9,744 nt of DNA from Oscillospiraceae bacterium (lineage in GTDB: Bacteria > Bacillota > Clostridia > Oscillospirales > Acutalibacteraceae), in NCBI GenBank assembly GCA_003486665.1, contig DNGF01000178.1:11327-21070 (forward strand), in the 5' to 3' direction. Under the pieces are notes generated by a model. The model had not been told where the DNA came from. It saw nothing but the letters and a program-made list of their open reading frames with translations, and did no database searches. Of this stretch, positions 1 to 8,182 are shown piece after piece. Every line of letters begins with the position of its first letter. Position 1 is the first letter of the stretch. The position numbers were made by a program, and so were the translations under genes.

Positions 1-1
1 T

Positions 2-430
2 AAGGGTACGATTGCAGATGTAACTGTAATCGGAACGCAGTCCAACACCGTCGGTGCAACGTTAGCATCCCATACATTAAGCGGAAACGGAATAATCGGC
101 GCCATTGCCGGTATTAACAGCGGAAAAATTACAGGAGTTTCTGCAATTGATATAGGCGAATATATCAATTCATCTCTTTCGGGTAAAACCGTTTACGGTG
201 GAATCGCAGGATCTTCATCCGGAACAATTTCAAATTGCTTTGCGTCAGGCAATGTTGTCGGAGGAAAGAAAACCGATGTTGTCGGAGGACTTGCGGGCAG
301 CGCGGCAAGCGGAGCAAAATTTGTGAACAACTATGCCCTTACCGCTCTTAAGTGCAGTGCTTCGGGCAATGGTCTTATCGGCACAGGTGCAACAGCCAGC
401 ATGATCAGTGATTGCTATTGGTCAAGTACA
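2..430 (+). repeat. Beta-helix module 0 (C-terminal part only)
   Basis: GLUG-like turns are visible from the window edge: GIIGAIAG, GGIAGSSSGTISNCFASG and GGLAGSAASG. The module closes with a DCYWSS element, the aromatic N-x-Y-(W/Y)-S type of segment that often ends such modules. Its entry motif must lie upstream of the window. Boundaries are judged by eye from protein-level motifs; the DNA repeats are not identical. Confidence 0.65.
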
Positions 431-3400
431 GTCAGCGGAAGGTCTTTCTCCGTTACAAATTACGGAGCAGACGTTAATAACATTGACACGCTTGAATTTA
501 AGACAGTCAAAGTCGGTGAAAGCGTTAGCATTTCAAAATCTGCACTCTCCGCATCGTGGGGTAAAGCAAACATAACAATAAAAGACGGATTTAAGCAGGT
601 TGGCAAAGGAATATCTGTTGTATCAGAGGGTTCTTATGCAAATGTAAAGGGCATTTCGTCAAACAATGTTTCTTGGCTTAACTATAAGGCGGATATAAGC
701 CTCCCGTCAACAATCGGCAATGGTTCTGTCCGAATAACGCAGAGCTTCAATCTTCCGATTTTGGTTGTTTCGGCAGGAACAAAGGGAAACGGCACAGCTT
801 CAGATCCGCTGTCTGTAGGTAATTCAGCTGAATTCGGCTTACTTAGATATGCGCGTGGAATTTATGCAGAACTCAACAAGGACATTTCGACCAATGCTTC
901 TGCTTTTTCATTTAACGGTACTTTAAACGGAAACGGACATTATGTCACTGTTTCTGCCCCTGTTTTCACAGAGGTTTTCGGAACTGTTAAGAATGTTGAG
1001 TTCATTTCGAAGACGGATATCTCTTCTGCGGTGCTCGGTAATGCAGTTAATGCAAGGTTGAGCAATGTGGCGGTTACTTTGTCAAACGGTGCTGCTTTTG
1101 CAGCATCTGGAGCTAACAGCGGTATAATGTTCAATATTATTGCCGGCGGCAGTGTTCTTGATAATTGCCGCGTAACGGCAAATGCTAAAATTTCGGGCGA
1201 TGTTACAAACTTCGGTGCTATTGCCGGAGCTGTAACAGGAAACGGAACAAGAATTACAAACAGCGGTGCGGCTGTGAATATCAGCTCTTCAGATAAAGCG
1301 AAGAATGCCGCAATCGTTGTCGGTTCGGTAAGCGCTTCAAACGTTACTTTTGAAAATTGCTATGTATCGGGAAAAAATGAAGCAGGCAAATATTCATTTG
1401 TTGCGGATCTTTCCGCTAAGGATACGGTTATTTCAAAAATCTATATGAGCAAGGGTATGCAGACACCTGCAAACTTTGCAAAAGCCGACAAAAATCAGTT
1501 TATTGAATGGTCGTTTGAAGACGGTGAAGTTGCATTCTTTACCGGTAACGGCGGAAAATTCAATATTGCTTTGCCGACAATTAAGGCTTTTACCGGCTCA
1601 AAGGCATCGGATTATTCTGTTGCAACAGATAATTCATTACTCTCTGTCGGTGTAAGTATTCAGGATGAGAAAATTGTTCTTAATGTCAGCCGCGCGGCGG
1701 GCGTTGTAACCGTCAAGGGCTGTTCGGTTACTGTAACAAATAAGGTTACAGGTCTTTATACTACGATTAAGATTTCAAACGGTCTTGAAAAGGACGGTTT
1801 GGGTAATTATGTTATAACAAGTGCGTATGATCTCGCATATGTAAGCGAAAACATTACCGAACTCAGCAAGGCAAGCTTTGTTGTAAATTCGGATATTGAT
1901 ATGTCCGAGCTTTCGAGCTTTGCACCGATCGGCGGAACTATGCTTCCGTTCAGCGGGAAGTTTAACGGTAACGGCCACACGATTTCGAATCTAAAGATTA
2001 ACGGTACGTCAAAATCGGGTCTGTTTGCTTCACTGGATAATGCCGAGATAAGCAATTTGGTAATTGCTTCCGCTCAGGTTAATGCAAAGGGCTTGTATTC
2101 AGCGGTTCTTGCCGGTCATATTTCAGGAAACACAACGCTTAACAATATTTCCGTTAAGGACAGTAATGTTGCTTCGGACGGAATTTATTCAGGAATTATA
2201 GTCGGTGCGATTACATCCGGTTCAATTAAAATGTCCGGAATTCGAGTTGATAATTGTTCGGTTAATTCCAAGGCGAATTATGTAGGAGCTGTTGCAGGAT
2301 CCGCTTCAAGTAACGGCACAATTGCAAATATTGAGGTTAGTAATTCTAAGCTTAACGGTGCAGAATATGTCGGCGGAATAATCGGTCTTGCCGAAGGTAA
2401 GCTGGGGATTAAAACTGTTTCGGTTGACAGTTTGACCGTAAAGGGCGTATCCGAGGTTTCGGGTATTGCAGCCGGTAAGGGTGACGTTTCAATTTCGGAT
2501 GCAAAGGTTATTTCTTCCGAGATTTCAACAATTGCCGGCACCTCGGCATTTGTCGCGGGCGGAATTTCCTCAAGCTTCGGTTCTTCTATAAGCAATGTCG
2601 AAATTAGAAGCACAGTGATAAAGGCAGGAATTGCTTCTGCAATTGTCGGAAAAGCGAACGCAAACGCTAAGCTTTCAATCAAAAAAGTAAATATTTACGG
2701 TGTGAATGTCCGCGCCGAAAAGGCAAATTCGGTAGCAGCCGGAATTCTTGCCGTATATAATACAGCCGGTGCAGTCACAATTGATGATTGCAGTATTGAT
2801 TCGATGTCAAATGTGACTTCGGCTTCGATCGCCTCAGGTATTGTCGGAGATATAACCGGTGCGGAGAGTGCGCTTGTTGCAAACAATATTAAATCATTTG
2901 CCAAGGTTGAGCTTCTTGCTTCAGTTGATGCAGTTGCAGCCGGCGGTGCGGTTGCGAAGCTCAGTGCGGCAGCCCTTAATAATGTTCAGTTGAGCAATGT
3001 TAAGATTCTCGGAAATGTTATCGGTAATGCCGCCGTGGGCGGTATGATCGGAGCTGTAAAGGGTATCGGCAACTTTAACGGCATGACTGCAGTTGTTTCC
3101 GATTCGATTATCGCGGCTCAGATAAAGACAGAAATCAATAACAAAAATGCCGGTGTCGTAATCGGATATGTAGAGAACGATAGGGCAGTAAATTCAGATA
3201 ACATTGATACGCTGATTACGGGAACCGTAATTTCAACATATTTTGGAAATGTTTCGGCATTTGGAAAGTCAACTGAAATAAAAAGCGCAGGCATTGTTGA
3301 TATGGATAAGCCAAACGGATCGGCAATTACGCCCTCGGCAGACACTATATCGGCGGTTGGCGAAACAGAAATACAGCTTTCCAATCTTCCTAAGGTTAAA

Positions 3401-6400
3401 GGATATTCCTTTGACCGTGCAACAGGTTGGGTTTCGGAGGCAAACGACAGAATCGGTGTAGTTTCTTCCTCTGAGGATAGACTTGTGGTCAAAGTAAATC
3501 ATATGGCGGATATTTCTGTCGTTGCTTATTATGTATCCGATATGGATAGCGATGTCAGAATTCCGGTTCATTTTGCAATCAAGTCTGATGTTCGTACGCC
3601 GCTTAAAGGAGCGGGAACTTACGAGTCGCCGTACCTTGTTTCCAATGCTTATGATTTGGAAACAGTTGCATACTATGACAGCGAGGGCAAGTATTTTGCC
3701 TTGACGTCCGATATTACATTCGCTAAAGAGGACTTTGAATTTGGCGGCGGATTCTACAATGTCGGCAACGGTGTTGTAACAATCGGAAGCGCCGAATACG
3801 GATTCAAAGGAACATTTACCGGACTTTATAACGGAAAGGTTCATTCAATTAACGGCATGAAGCTCTCAGGTACCGTCCTCGGTGGACTCTTCGGAGCAAC
3901 GGACGGGGCTGTCATCTCGGACCTTATTATAAACAACGCGAATGTTGAAGGTCTTAACTATGCAGGAGCGGTTGTCGGTATCGCCAAGAACACGGCAATC
4001 GAAAATGTAACAATTGTTTCTTCTTCTGTAAAGACAAGTGAGTTCGGCGGAGTATCGGGAATTGTTGCAGGTAAAGCAGAAAACCTTACTGCAGAAAACA
4101 TAATTGTTAAGGATTCTGTTTCCGCAACTACGCTCACGGCAACCTCGGCAACAGTCGAGATAGCAGGCGGATTTGCAGGAGTTCTCAGCGGAAAGGTCAG
4201 CGACGTTCAGCTGAACGGTATTACCGTAAAATCCGGAACAATTGCCGCAGGTGTTGTCGGCAGTGCTGCCAACGCTCAGATTGAAGATATCAGTATCGAC
4301 GGAAAGATTTCCGGAAAGATAGCAGGCGGTGTCATAGGACAGTTTAGTGATCCGCTTAACTCATATATAAAGGACTGCTTTATCGGCGGAAATATAAATG
4401 CCGAAAAACTGAGTGCAGGTGTTATTGCAGAGGTTGGCAATAATTCGTCTTTCCTTTCGAAAGCAAGCAAGCCTCTTGTTGAGAACACGGTAATAGCTGC
4501 AAAGGCAGACGGTGGAATTTCGGCGGCTGTTATTGCAAAGGCAGACAATGAAACATTCCCCGAAAACGGAAAAGCTCAGGTAAATATTCTGTCGAATGTT
4601 TATTATTCCTCATACCAGAATGAAAATATTTTCGGCACACAGGAGCTTAATTCATATCAGAAGAATGGCTTTACGGCTGTTGATCTCAGCGCAATGAGTT
4701 GCGTTCTCGGCGGAACGGAAAAGTCATATATCACTCTTAACGGCGAAAAGACCATACTTGGTGAAAAGGATATTATTATATCGTCAGGCACAGGAACATA
4801 TAAGTCGTTTGAGGTTGCCGGATGCAGCTTTGAGCTTTCATCCGTGGAGTCAGATCCTAAGGGTGCGTTGATTTTCAATGCGGCCGATTCTTCGGTAAGC
4901 GCAGCGGGTTCTGTTGACGGAGCTAAGCTTGTCTTTACCTATTCAAACGGCTTGCAAACTGCAATGCCCGTAGCATATGCTTCGTTGCTCGCAGGTGCAG
5001 GTACTAAGTCTGATCCCTACAGAATCGGAACAACCGATGAGTTTGCAATAATGATGCAAAATGGTGACCGTGAAGACGTATATTATATCGTTACAAACGA
5101 TATTGATCTCAGTGATGTAAAATCTGCAGATGCTTTTGCAGGAGTTCTTGACGGAGCAAATCATGTTGTTTATGATTTTAGCGGCGAATCATTGTTCAAG
5201 AGTGTCAGCGGAACAATTAAAAATCTCGGCTTTGTCGGATTTGATATTGATTCAAAATCATCTGCATCTGTTGGTGCTGTAGCCGGTGAGCTCAATGGTG
5301 CGCTGATTGAGAACTGTGTTGTAATTGCTGATGTCAGCGCATACGGCATGGTTCAGGATGCCGGTATCATTGCCGGTCGTGCATCTAACGGTGCGAAAAT
5401 TGAAAATTGTATTACATCGGGCAGAGTTTCCGGTTCACTTCTCCTTGCGGCCGGCGGAATCATCGGATCATCGAACAATTCCGAGATTAACAATGTTATT
5501 TCTACGGCATATGTTTCAGCTGGAGGATATGCAGGCGGACTTGTAGGCGATGCGGAGTATACAGCGCTTAATAATTCGGTTTTTGCAAATATGGTTGATT
5601 CGCGATCCAAAAAAGCGGGAAATATTGCCGGACGATTTGCAGAAAGCTCGACAATGTATAACGTAAGCTATGACAGCTGCACGGCTAAGAATGATTGTGC
5701 GGTTGCGGATGGATCGGCAGATACCGCCAAGATCTCAACGACCAAGGCACTTTCTGATCCGTCAATTGTTGGCTTTACGGTTACTGCGTCAGGATACGCG
5801 GTTCCGTCTTCACTTAAATCCACGGAGAGTTCGGCTAAGTATGCGACTGCGGTCGAGTTTGCGGCGCTTGCCGTAAAGTATATGAACGGTTCGAATGTCG
5901 GTACCGCGTTGAATTATACGGATATAAAAGTTGCGGCGGAGGTTAACTCCAATGCAGTAAGCGTTGATAAATCAAACGGTTTGGTTATCACTCTTATGAA
6001 GAATAACGATTACGCTTCAACAAAGAATTTGATAGCCAGATATTCATATCCGATAAGTGATAAAATGACCGGCGTAAGCTATTCGATCAGCGACAAGTCA
6101 GGTTCGCTTGACGGTAAACTTATAGGTGTAATGCTTAAGACAAAATACGCCGAGAGTTCCAATGCTTTTGGATTCTTTACAAGGATCGGCTCAGAAACAC
6201 GAGCTGTAAACAGCATAGATGTAACCGGAGGCGGAATTTATATTGACCTTAGCTTACCTGTGGGTTATGAGTTCAGTGTAAAAGCAACCGATTCCAACGG
6301 CAATTCACTTGAGGTTACGGATGCTGAAAACGAAGGTAGGTTTATTGCGACAGATGATTCCGAAAACGTTAATATTGTTATTGAAATTAACGGATCAAAA

Positions 6401-6445
6401 CCCGCGTGGGGAATCAGGACTATCTGGAGCGTTATCGGTAAATAA
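2..6445 (+). CDS. Giant GLUG-like beta-helix surface protein, 5'-truncated by window
   Basis: The frame is open from base 2 to the TAA at 6443-6445, giving 2147 visible residues; the GTG at 323 is an internal codon, and the real start and signal peptide lie upstream. The protein repeats a plan known from secreted Gram-positive proteins: an entry motif (G-x-G-T-x-x-D-P-Y, then a Tyr/Leu-rich strand and a DID-type strand), an F-x-G-x-(L/F)-(N/D)-G-x-(G/N)-H motif, and many turns of about 27-30 residues resembling GLUG repeats (GG-I-x-G, x-I-x-N-C). This predicts right-handed beta-helices. Entry points are near residues 259, 599, 1203 and 1665, with an earlier helix already under way at the window start. 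Linkers look Ig-like. The last ~210 residues are beta-rich and end WGIRTIWSVIGK. There is no LPXTG, terminal membrane segment or obvious SLH or cell-wall-binding repeat. The likely role is an adhesin or scaffold at the cell surface (inferred). It lies 20 bases upstream of the substrate/peptidase run, with no terminator between. Confidence 0.85.
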   Translation, partial: KGTIADVTVIGTQSNTVGATLASHTLSGNGIIGAIAGINSGKITGVSAIDIGEYINSSLSGKTVYGGIAGSSSGTISNCFASGNVVGGKKTDVVGGLAGSAASGAKFVNNYALTALKCSASGNGLIGTGATASMISDCYWSSTVSGRSFSVTNYGADVNNIDTLEFKTVKVGESVSISKSALSASWGKANITIKDGFKQVGKGISVVSEGSYANVKGISSNNVSWLNYKADISLPSTIGNGSVRITQSFNLPILVVSAGTKGNGTASDPLSVGNSAEFGLLRYARGIYAELNKDISTNASAFSFNGTLNGNGHYVTVSAPVFTEVFGTVKNVEFISKTDISSAVLGNAVNARLSNVAVTLSNGAAFAASGANSGIMFNIIAGGSVLDNCRVTANAKISGDVTNFGAIAGAVTGNGTRITNSGAAVNISSSDKAKNAAIVVGSVSASNVTFENCYVSGKNEAGKYSFVADLSAKDTVISKIYMSKGMQTPANFAKADKNQFIEWSFEDGEVAFFTGNGGKFNIALPTIKAFTGSKASDYSVATDNSLLSVGVSIQDEKIVLNVSRAAGVVTVKGCSVTVTNKVTGLYTTIKISNGLEKDGLGNYVITSAYDLAYVSENITELSKASFVVNSDIDMSELSSFAPIGGTMLPFSGKFNGNGHTISNLKINGTSKSGLFASLDNAEISNLVIASAQVNAKGLYSAVLAGHISGNTTLNNISVKDSNVASDGIYSGIIVGAITSGSIKMSGIRVDNCSVNSKANYVGAVAGSASSNGTIANIEVSNSKLNGAEYVGGIIGLAEGKLGIKTVSVDSLTVKGVSEVSGIAAGKGDVSISDAKVISSEISTIAGTSAFVAGGISSSFGSSISNVEIRSTVIKAGIASAIVGKANANAKLSIKKVNIYGVNVRAEKANSVAAGILAVYNTAGAVTIDDCSIDSMSNVTSASIASGIVGDITGAESALVANNIKSFAKVELLASVDAVAAGGAVAKLSAAALNNVQLSNVKILGNVIGNAAVGGMIGAVKGIGNFNGMTAVVSDSIIAAQIKTEINNKNAGVVIGYVENDRAVNSDNIDTLITGTVISTYFGNVSAFGKSTEIKSAGIVDMDKPNGSAITPSADTISAVGETEIQLSNLPKVKGYSFDRATGWVSEANDRIGVVSSSEDRLVVKVNHMADISVVAYYVSDMDSDVRIPVHFAIKSDVRTPLKGAGTYESPYLVSNAYDLETVAYYDSEGKYFALTSDITFAKEDFEFGGGFYNVGNGVVTIGSAEYGFKGTFTGLYNGKVHSINGMKLSGTVLGGLFGATDGAVISDLIINNANVEGLNYAGAVVGIAKNTAIENVTIVSSSVKTSEFGGVSGIVAGKAENLTAENIIVKDSVSATTLTATSATVEIAGGFAGVLSGKVSDVQLNGITVKSGTIAAGVVGSAANAQIEDISIDGKISGKIAGGVIGQFSDPLNSYIKDCFIGGNINAEKLSAGVIAEVGNNSSFLSKASKPLVENTVIAAKADGGISAAVIAKADNETFPENGKAQVNILSNVYYSSYQNENIFGTQELNSYQKNGFTAVDLSAMSCVLGGTEKSYITLNGEKTILGEKDIIISSGTGTYKSFEVAGCSFELSSVESDPKGALIFNAADSSVSAAGSVDGAKLVFTYSNGLQTAMPVAYASLLAGAGTKSDPYRIGTTDEFAIMMQNGDREDVYYIVTNDIDLSDVKSADAFAGVLDGANHVVYDFSGESLFKSVSGTIKNLGFVGFDIDSKSSASVGAVAGELNGALIENCVVIADVSAYGMVQDAGIIAGRASNGAKIENCITSGRVSGSLLLAAGGIIGSSNNSEINNVISTAYVSAGGYAGGLVGDAEYTALNNSVFANMVDSRSKKAGNIAGRFAESSTMYNVSYDSCTAKNDCAVADGSADTAKISTTKALSDPSIVGFTVTASGYAVPSSLKSTESSAKYATAVEFAALAVKYMNGSNVGTALNYTDIKVAAEVNSNAVSVDKSNGLVITLMKNNDYASTKNLIARYSYPISDKMTGVSYSISDKSGSLDGKLIGVMLKTKYAESSNAFGFFTRIGSETRAVNSIDVTGGGIYIDLSLPVGYEFSVKATDSNGNSLEVTDAENEGRFIATDDSENVNIVIEINGSKPAWGIRTIWSVIGK
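776..1460 (+). repeat. Beta-helix module 1 of the giant protein
   Basis: The entry motif is GTKGNGTASDPLSVG, followed by a strand ending NKDIS and then FNGTLNGNGH. A few degenerate turns follow, including DNCRVTA, IAGAVTGNG and ENCYVSG. The closing segment is KIYMSKGMQ. About 230 residues in all. A beta-rich linker (about 1461-1795) with Ig-like alternation (for example KIVLNVSRAAGVVTVKG) separates it from the next module. Edges are approximate. Confidence 0.6.
1796..3260 (+). repeat. Beta-helix module 2, the longest
   Basis: The entry is GLGNYVITSAYDL, a DIDMS strand and FNGNGHTISNLKING, then SGLFASLDNAEISNLVI. It is followed by about a dozen consecutive turns such as YVGAVAGSASSNGTIANIEV, YVGGIIGLAEG and VGGMIGAVKG. 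At about 490 residues it is roughly twice module 1. The turns are rich in Ala, Ser, Val and Ile with few aromatics, which suits a long solenoid stalk (inferred). Edges are approximate. Confidence 0.6.
3608..4610 (+). repeat. Beta-helix module 3 of the giant protein
   Basis: The entry is GAGTYESPYLVSNAYDLETV, a YFALTSDITF strand, FTGLYNGKVHSINGMKL and GGLFGATDGAVISDLII. About eight turns follow (for example YAGAVVGIAKNTAIENVTI and IAGGVIGQF), closed by SNVYYSSYQNENIFG. The preceding linker (about 3261-3607) and the following one (about 4611-4993) are beta-rich and lack GLUG-like turns. Edges are approximate. Confidence 0.65.
4994..5800 (+). repeat. Beta-helix module 4, closest to the GLUG consensus
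   Basis: The entry is GAGTKSDPYRIGTTDEF, a YYIVTNDIDLS strand, FAGVLDGANHVVYDF and SGTIKNLGFVG. Five clear turns follow: VGAVAGELNGALIENCVV, AGIIAGRASNGAKIENC, AGGIIGSSNNSEINNV, AGGLVGDAEYTALNNSVF and AGNIAGRF. The module closes with MYNVSYDSC and a FTVTASGYAVPSSL tail. These turns match the GLUG pattern (GG-L-V-G, I-x-N-C, G-x-V-x-G) better than the other modules do. Confidence 0.7.
5801..6442 (+). other. C-terminal beta-rich domain and WGIRTIWSVIGK tail of the giant protein
   Basis: After the last beta-helix module, about 210 residues lose the GLUG-like pattern. They alternate polar and hydrophobic residues (for example NGLVITLMK, LIGVMLKTK, GGIYIDLSLPVGYEF, NVNIVIEING), consistent with a folded beta domain. 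The protein then ends with a 12-residue tail carrying two Trp and two basic residues. There is no LPXTG, hydrophobic anchor or positive run typical of sortase substrates. The function is unknown; the domain could mediate surface retention or assembly. Confidence 0.45.
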
Positions 6446-6448
6446 GTT

Positions 6449-6454
6449 AGAGGG
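6449..6454 (+). promoter_or_regulatory. Weak ribosome binding site of subunit A
   Basis: AGAGGG lies in the 20-base gap after the giant gene, 11 bases before the ATG at 6466. The match and spacing are mediocre, so initiation may depend partly on ribosomes finishing the giant gene. Confidence 0.4.
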
Positions 6455-6465
6455 TTGATGTTACG

Positions 6466-7095
6466 ATGAGAAAAGAGTTTGCATTTATTAAAAACTTAAT
6501 ATTAGCTGTGGCATCGGCCCTGACTCTTATAGCGGTTTCCTTTGCTTGGTTTAGCAATTCAAACGAAAACTTTGTACCGTCGATTTCGGGTGAGGTTACA
6601 AGTCCGACATATGCCAGTGTTGCGTATTATGAGGCAGACAGCAGCGGAAATTATTCGCGGCTTACCGGTGATATTGAGCTTAACAACTGGACATCCGGTT
6701 CATTCAAAAAGTATAAGATGATCATGACAACGGCAACGGATGAAAAGTTGAAGCTGAGCATGATAATAGATGAGCTGCCGTCCAACATGAATTCAGATCT
6801 GAAAAAATCTGTTCAGGTTAAGTACACTGTATATAAGGCGATCAAATCGACAAACAACGGTGTGATAACCTTTACTGACGGGGCCAGGTTGTTTGGTTCG
6901 GACTATATGAGCCTGTCGGATCTTTCAAACGGAACGATTTTTGACGGCAGATCGCTTGCTGACAGTCAGACTGAGAAAAATGACGTTTTCTTGATTTACT
7001 ATGAGATTGGACTTGCGGCAGACAGTCCGTCGTCTATTGAGGGCTTGTCATCTTCTCTCGGCACTCTCAAAATCAGCGTTCAGCCTGTTTCATAA
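6466..7095 (+). CDS. SipW-type signal peptide protein, putative fibre/matrix subunit A
   Basis: 209 residues. The N-terminus has basic residues (MRKEFAFIK), a hydrophobic stretch at about residues 10-26 and then FAWFSNSNEN, with AWF at 27-29. A hydrophobic segment running into an AWF-type motif is the pattern of substrates of SipW-like peptidases (TasA/CalY-type proteins). The rest reads as a soluble beta-rich domain with alternating strands (for example KLKLSMIIDEL, VQVKYTVYKAI, VFLIYYEIGLA), with no second membrane segment or anchor. The ATG at 6466 is chosen because the nearby ATG at 6458 runs into a stop at once; a weak AGAGGG lies 11 bases upstream. It follows the giant gene by 20 bases and precedes peptidase 1 by 3. 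I infer an exported structural subunit; its mature part matches no family I can name. An alternative is an accessory adaptor for the giant protein. Confidence 0.75.
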   Translation: MRKEFAFIKNLILAVASALTLIAVSFAWFSNSNENFVPSISGEVTSPTYASVAYYEADSSGNYSRLTGDIELNNWTSGSFKKYKMIMTTATDEKLKLSMIIDELPSNMNSDLKKSVQVKYTVYKAIKSTNNGVITFTDGARLFGSDYMSLSDLSNGTIFDGRSLADSQTEKNDVFLIYYEIGLAADSPSSIEGLSSSLGTLKISVQPVS

Positions 7096-7098
7096 ATT

Positions 7099-7701
7099 AT
7101 GAAAAAAGCAGGGAAGATTTTTTCCAGGATTATGGCAGTGCTTTCTGCAGTAATCTTTATTCTGGGATTTGCAATTTTTATTTCAGTTCTCGGCGCTTCT
7201 GCCGGCAAGGCTCCGAGCGTTTTAGGCTTTAGCGTTTTTCAGGTTCAGTCAGGCAGTATGGAGCCGGAGATCCCCGTCGGCGGAATTGTTATAGTCCACA
7301 AGACTAAGCCGTCTTCGCTGAAAGTCGGAGATGTGGTTTCTTTCTATTCAAATGATACTGCAATCAGCGGAAAGATCAATACACACAGAATAATTGAAAT
7401 TAATCAAAGCGACAGCGGCGAAAGAATATTCCGCACAAAAGGAGATGCGAATGACGCTCCCGACAGTGCAGCGGTTTTCGAAGTCGATTTAATCGGAAAG
7501 GTTATTGTAAATGTCGGCTTGGTAGGCAGTTCGGCTCTCGGTGTGTTGAGAAATCCGAAGATCATATTTATTTTTATTGTTCTGCCGCTTATATTGATTA
7601 CAACGGGTGAAGCGGTCAATTTGGCTAAGCTGATTGCCGAATATAAATTCTCGGATCAGAAGGATGAAGAAGATGAAGAGTCTTCGAAAACAAAAAATTA
7701 G
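7099..7701 (+). CDS. SipW-like signal peptidase I (S26B), paralogue 1
   Basis: 200 residues, membrane-bound, and predicted to cleave signal peptides on the outer face. A hydrophobic segment spans about residues 11-32 and a second about 154-169, the usual two-anchor layout of SipW-like enzymes. The catalytic motif is QSGSMEP with the nucleophile Ser53. His96 in NTHRI takes the place of the Lys base of ordinary bacterial signal peptidases, which marks the ER/archaeal/SipW type. The family's conserved Asp is in TKGDAND (Asp116). VGDVVSFYS is also typical. The C-terminus carries a strongly acidic tail (DEEDEESS) beyond the last membrane segment. The ATG lies 3 bases after the TAA of substrate A without a recognisable Shine-Dalgarno, so re-initiation is likely. 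The natural substrate is inferred to be substrate A and possibly the other AWF proteins. Confidence 0.92.
   Translation: MKKAGKIFSRIMAVLSAVIFILGFAIFISVLGASAGKAPSVLGFSVFQVQSGSMEPEIPVGGIVIVHKTKPSSLKVGDVVSFYSNDTAISGKINTHRIIEINQSDSGERIFRTKGDANDAPDSAAVFEVDLIGKVIVNVGLVGSSALGVLRNPKIIFIFIVLPLILITTGEAVNLAKLIAEYKFSDQKDEEDEESSKTKN
7658..7663 (+). promoter_or_regulatory. Ribosome binding site deciding the start of peptidase 2
   Basis: AGAAGG lies inside the 3' end of peptidase 1, 9 bases before the ATG at 7673. It is the best Shine-Dalgarno match near any of the candidate starts in this frame. Confidence 0.6.
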
Positions 7702-8182
7702 TATATTACTGACAGCAATTGTCATTTGTATATCGGTTGTTGCCGTTGGAGTTGTTTATACTCCGAAAATTTTAAAAATGGATATGATGGTTGTTGAAAC
7801 GGGAAGTATGGCGCCAACCATTAAACCGTACAGCCTTATATATATAAAGCCGTATAGTAATTTTGAAGATTACAGAGTGGGGGATATCGTTACTTTCACC
7901 GACAAATCTCAGCAAAAAAGCTTCACGCACAGAATTGTTGAAATTGATGAATACAATCAAAGCTTTGTAACAAAGGGCGATGCAAATAAGGAGAATGACT
8001 TAGGCAAAACTTCTGCCGACTATGCAGTCGGCAAGGTTGAGGCTGTAATTCCCTATGTGGGCTACTTTGTAAAGTTTTTGCAATACACACTTGTTAAAGT
8101 TGCAATTGCCATAATATATATTGCGTGGGCAGCCATAGAGATTGAGCTGTTTGCAGCGGAAAGGAAGAAAGCTTATGACTAA
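7673..8182 (+). CDS. SipW-like signal peptidase I (S26B), paralogue 2
   Basis: 169 residues from the ATG at 7673, preferred because AGAAGG at 7658-7663 sits 9 bases upstream; a TTG at 7634 and an ATG at 7664 in the same frame are less well placed. A basic N-terminus (MKSLRKQK) leads into a membrane segment at about 9-28, and a second lies at about 138-159. Active-site residues are Ser45 in ETGSMAP, His86 in FTHRIVE and Asp103 in TKGDANK. VGDIVTF and IPYVGYFVKF are other family-like segments. It overlaps paralogue 1 by 29 bases and the next gene by 8, so it is probably translationally coupled to both. The TGSMAP box differs from SGSMEP in paralogue 1 and SESMEK in paralogue 3, so this is a distinct lineage rather than a recent duplicate. 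It is predicted to process AWF-type signal peptides. Confidence 0.92.
   Translation: MKSLRKQKISILLTAIVICISVVAVGVVYTPKILKMDMMVVETGSMAPTIKPYSLIYIKPYSNFEDYRVGDIVTFTDKSQQKSFTHRIVEIDEYNQSFVTKGDANKENDLGKTSADYAVGKVEAVIPYVGYFVKFLQYTLVKVAIAIIYIAWAAIEIELFAAERKKAYD
8160..8165 (+). promoter_or_regulatory. Ribosome binding site of subunit B
   Basis: AAAGGA (within GGAAAGGAAG) lies at the 3' end of peptidase 2, 9 bases before the ATG at 8175. It supports this start over the upstream in-frame TTG. Confidence 0.6.

Noticed and set aside
323..325. GTG as the start of the giant gene
   Set aside because: The same frame is open back to base 2 with clear GLUG-like turns, no signal peptide follows the GTG and no ribosome binding site precedes it. 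The gene is cut by the window edge.
3118..3844. Two overlapping minus-strand open frames of 124 and 191 codons inside the giant gene
   Set aside because: The + strand frame here carries continuous module and linker motifs. The minus frames look like by-products of its codon use.
6243..6271. Possible internal promoter, TTGACC and TATGAG with 17-base spacing near the end of the giant gene
   Set aside because: The -10 matches only four of six positions and the site lies in coding sequence; such matches are expected by chance.
6350..6445. LPXTG-type cell-wall sorting signal in the giant protein
   Set aside because: There is no LPXTG-like pentapeptide, hydrophobic segment or basic tail; the end is WGIRTIWSVIGK.
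6443..6465. Terminator between the giant gene and subunit A
   Set aside because: The 20-base gap has no inverted repeat and no T-run.
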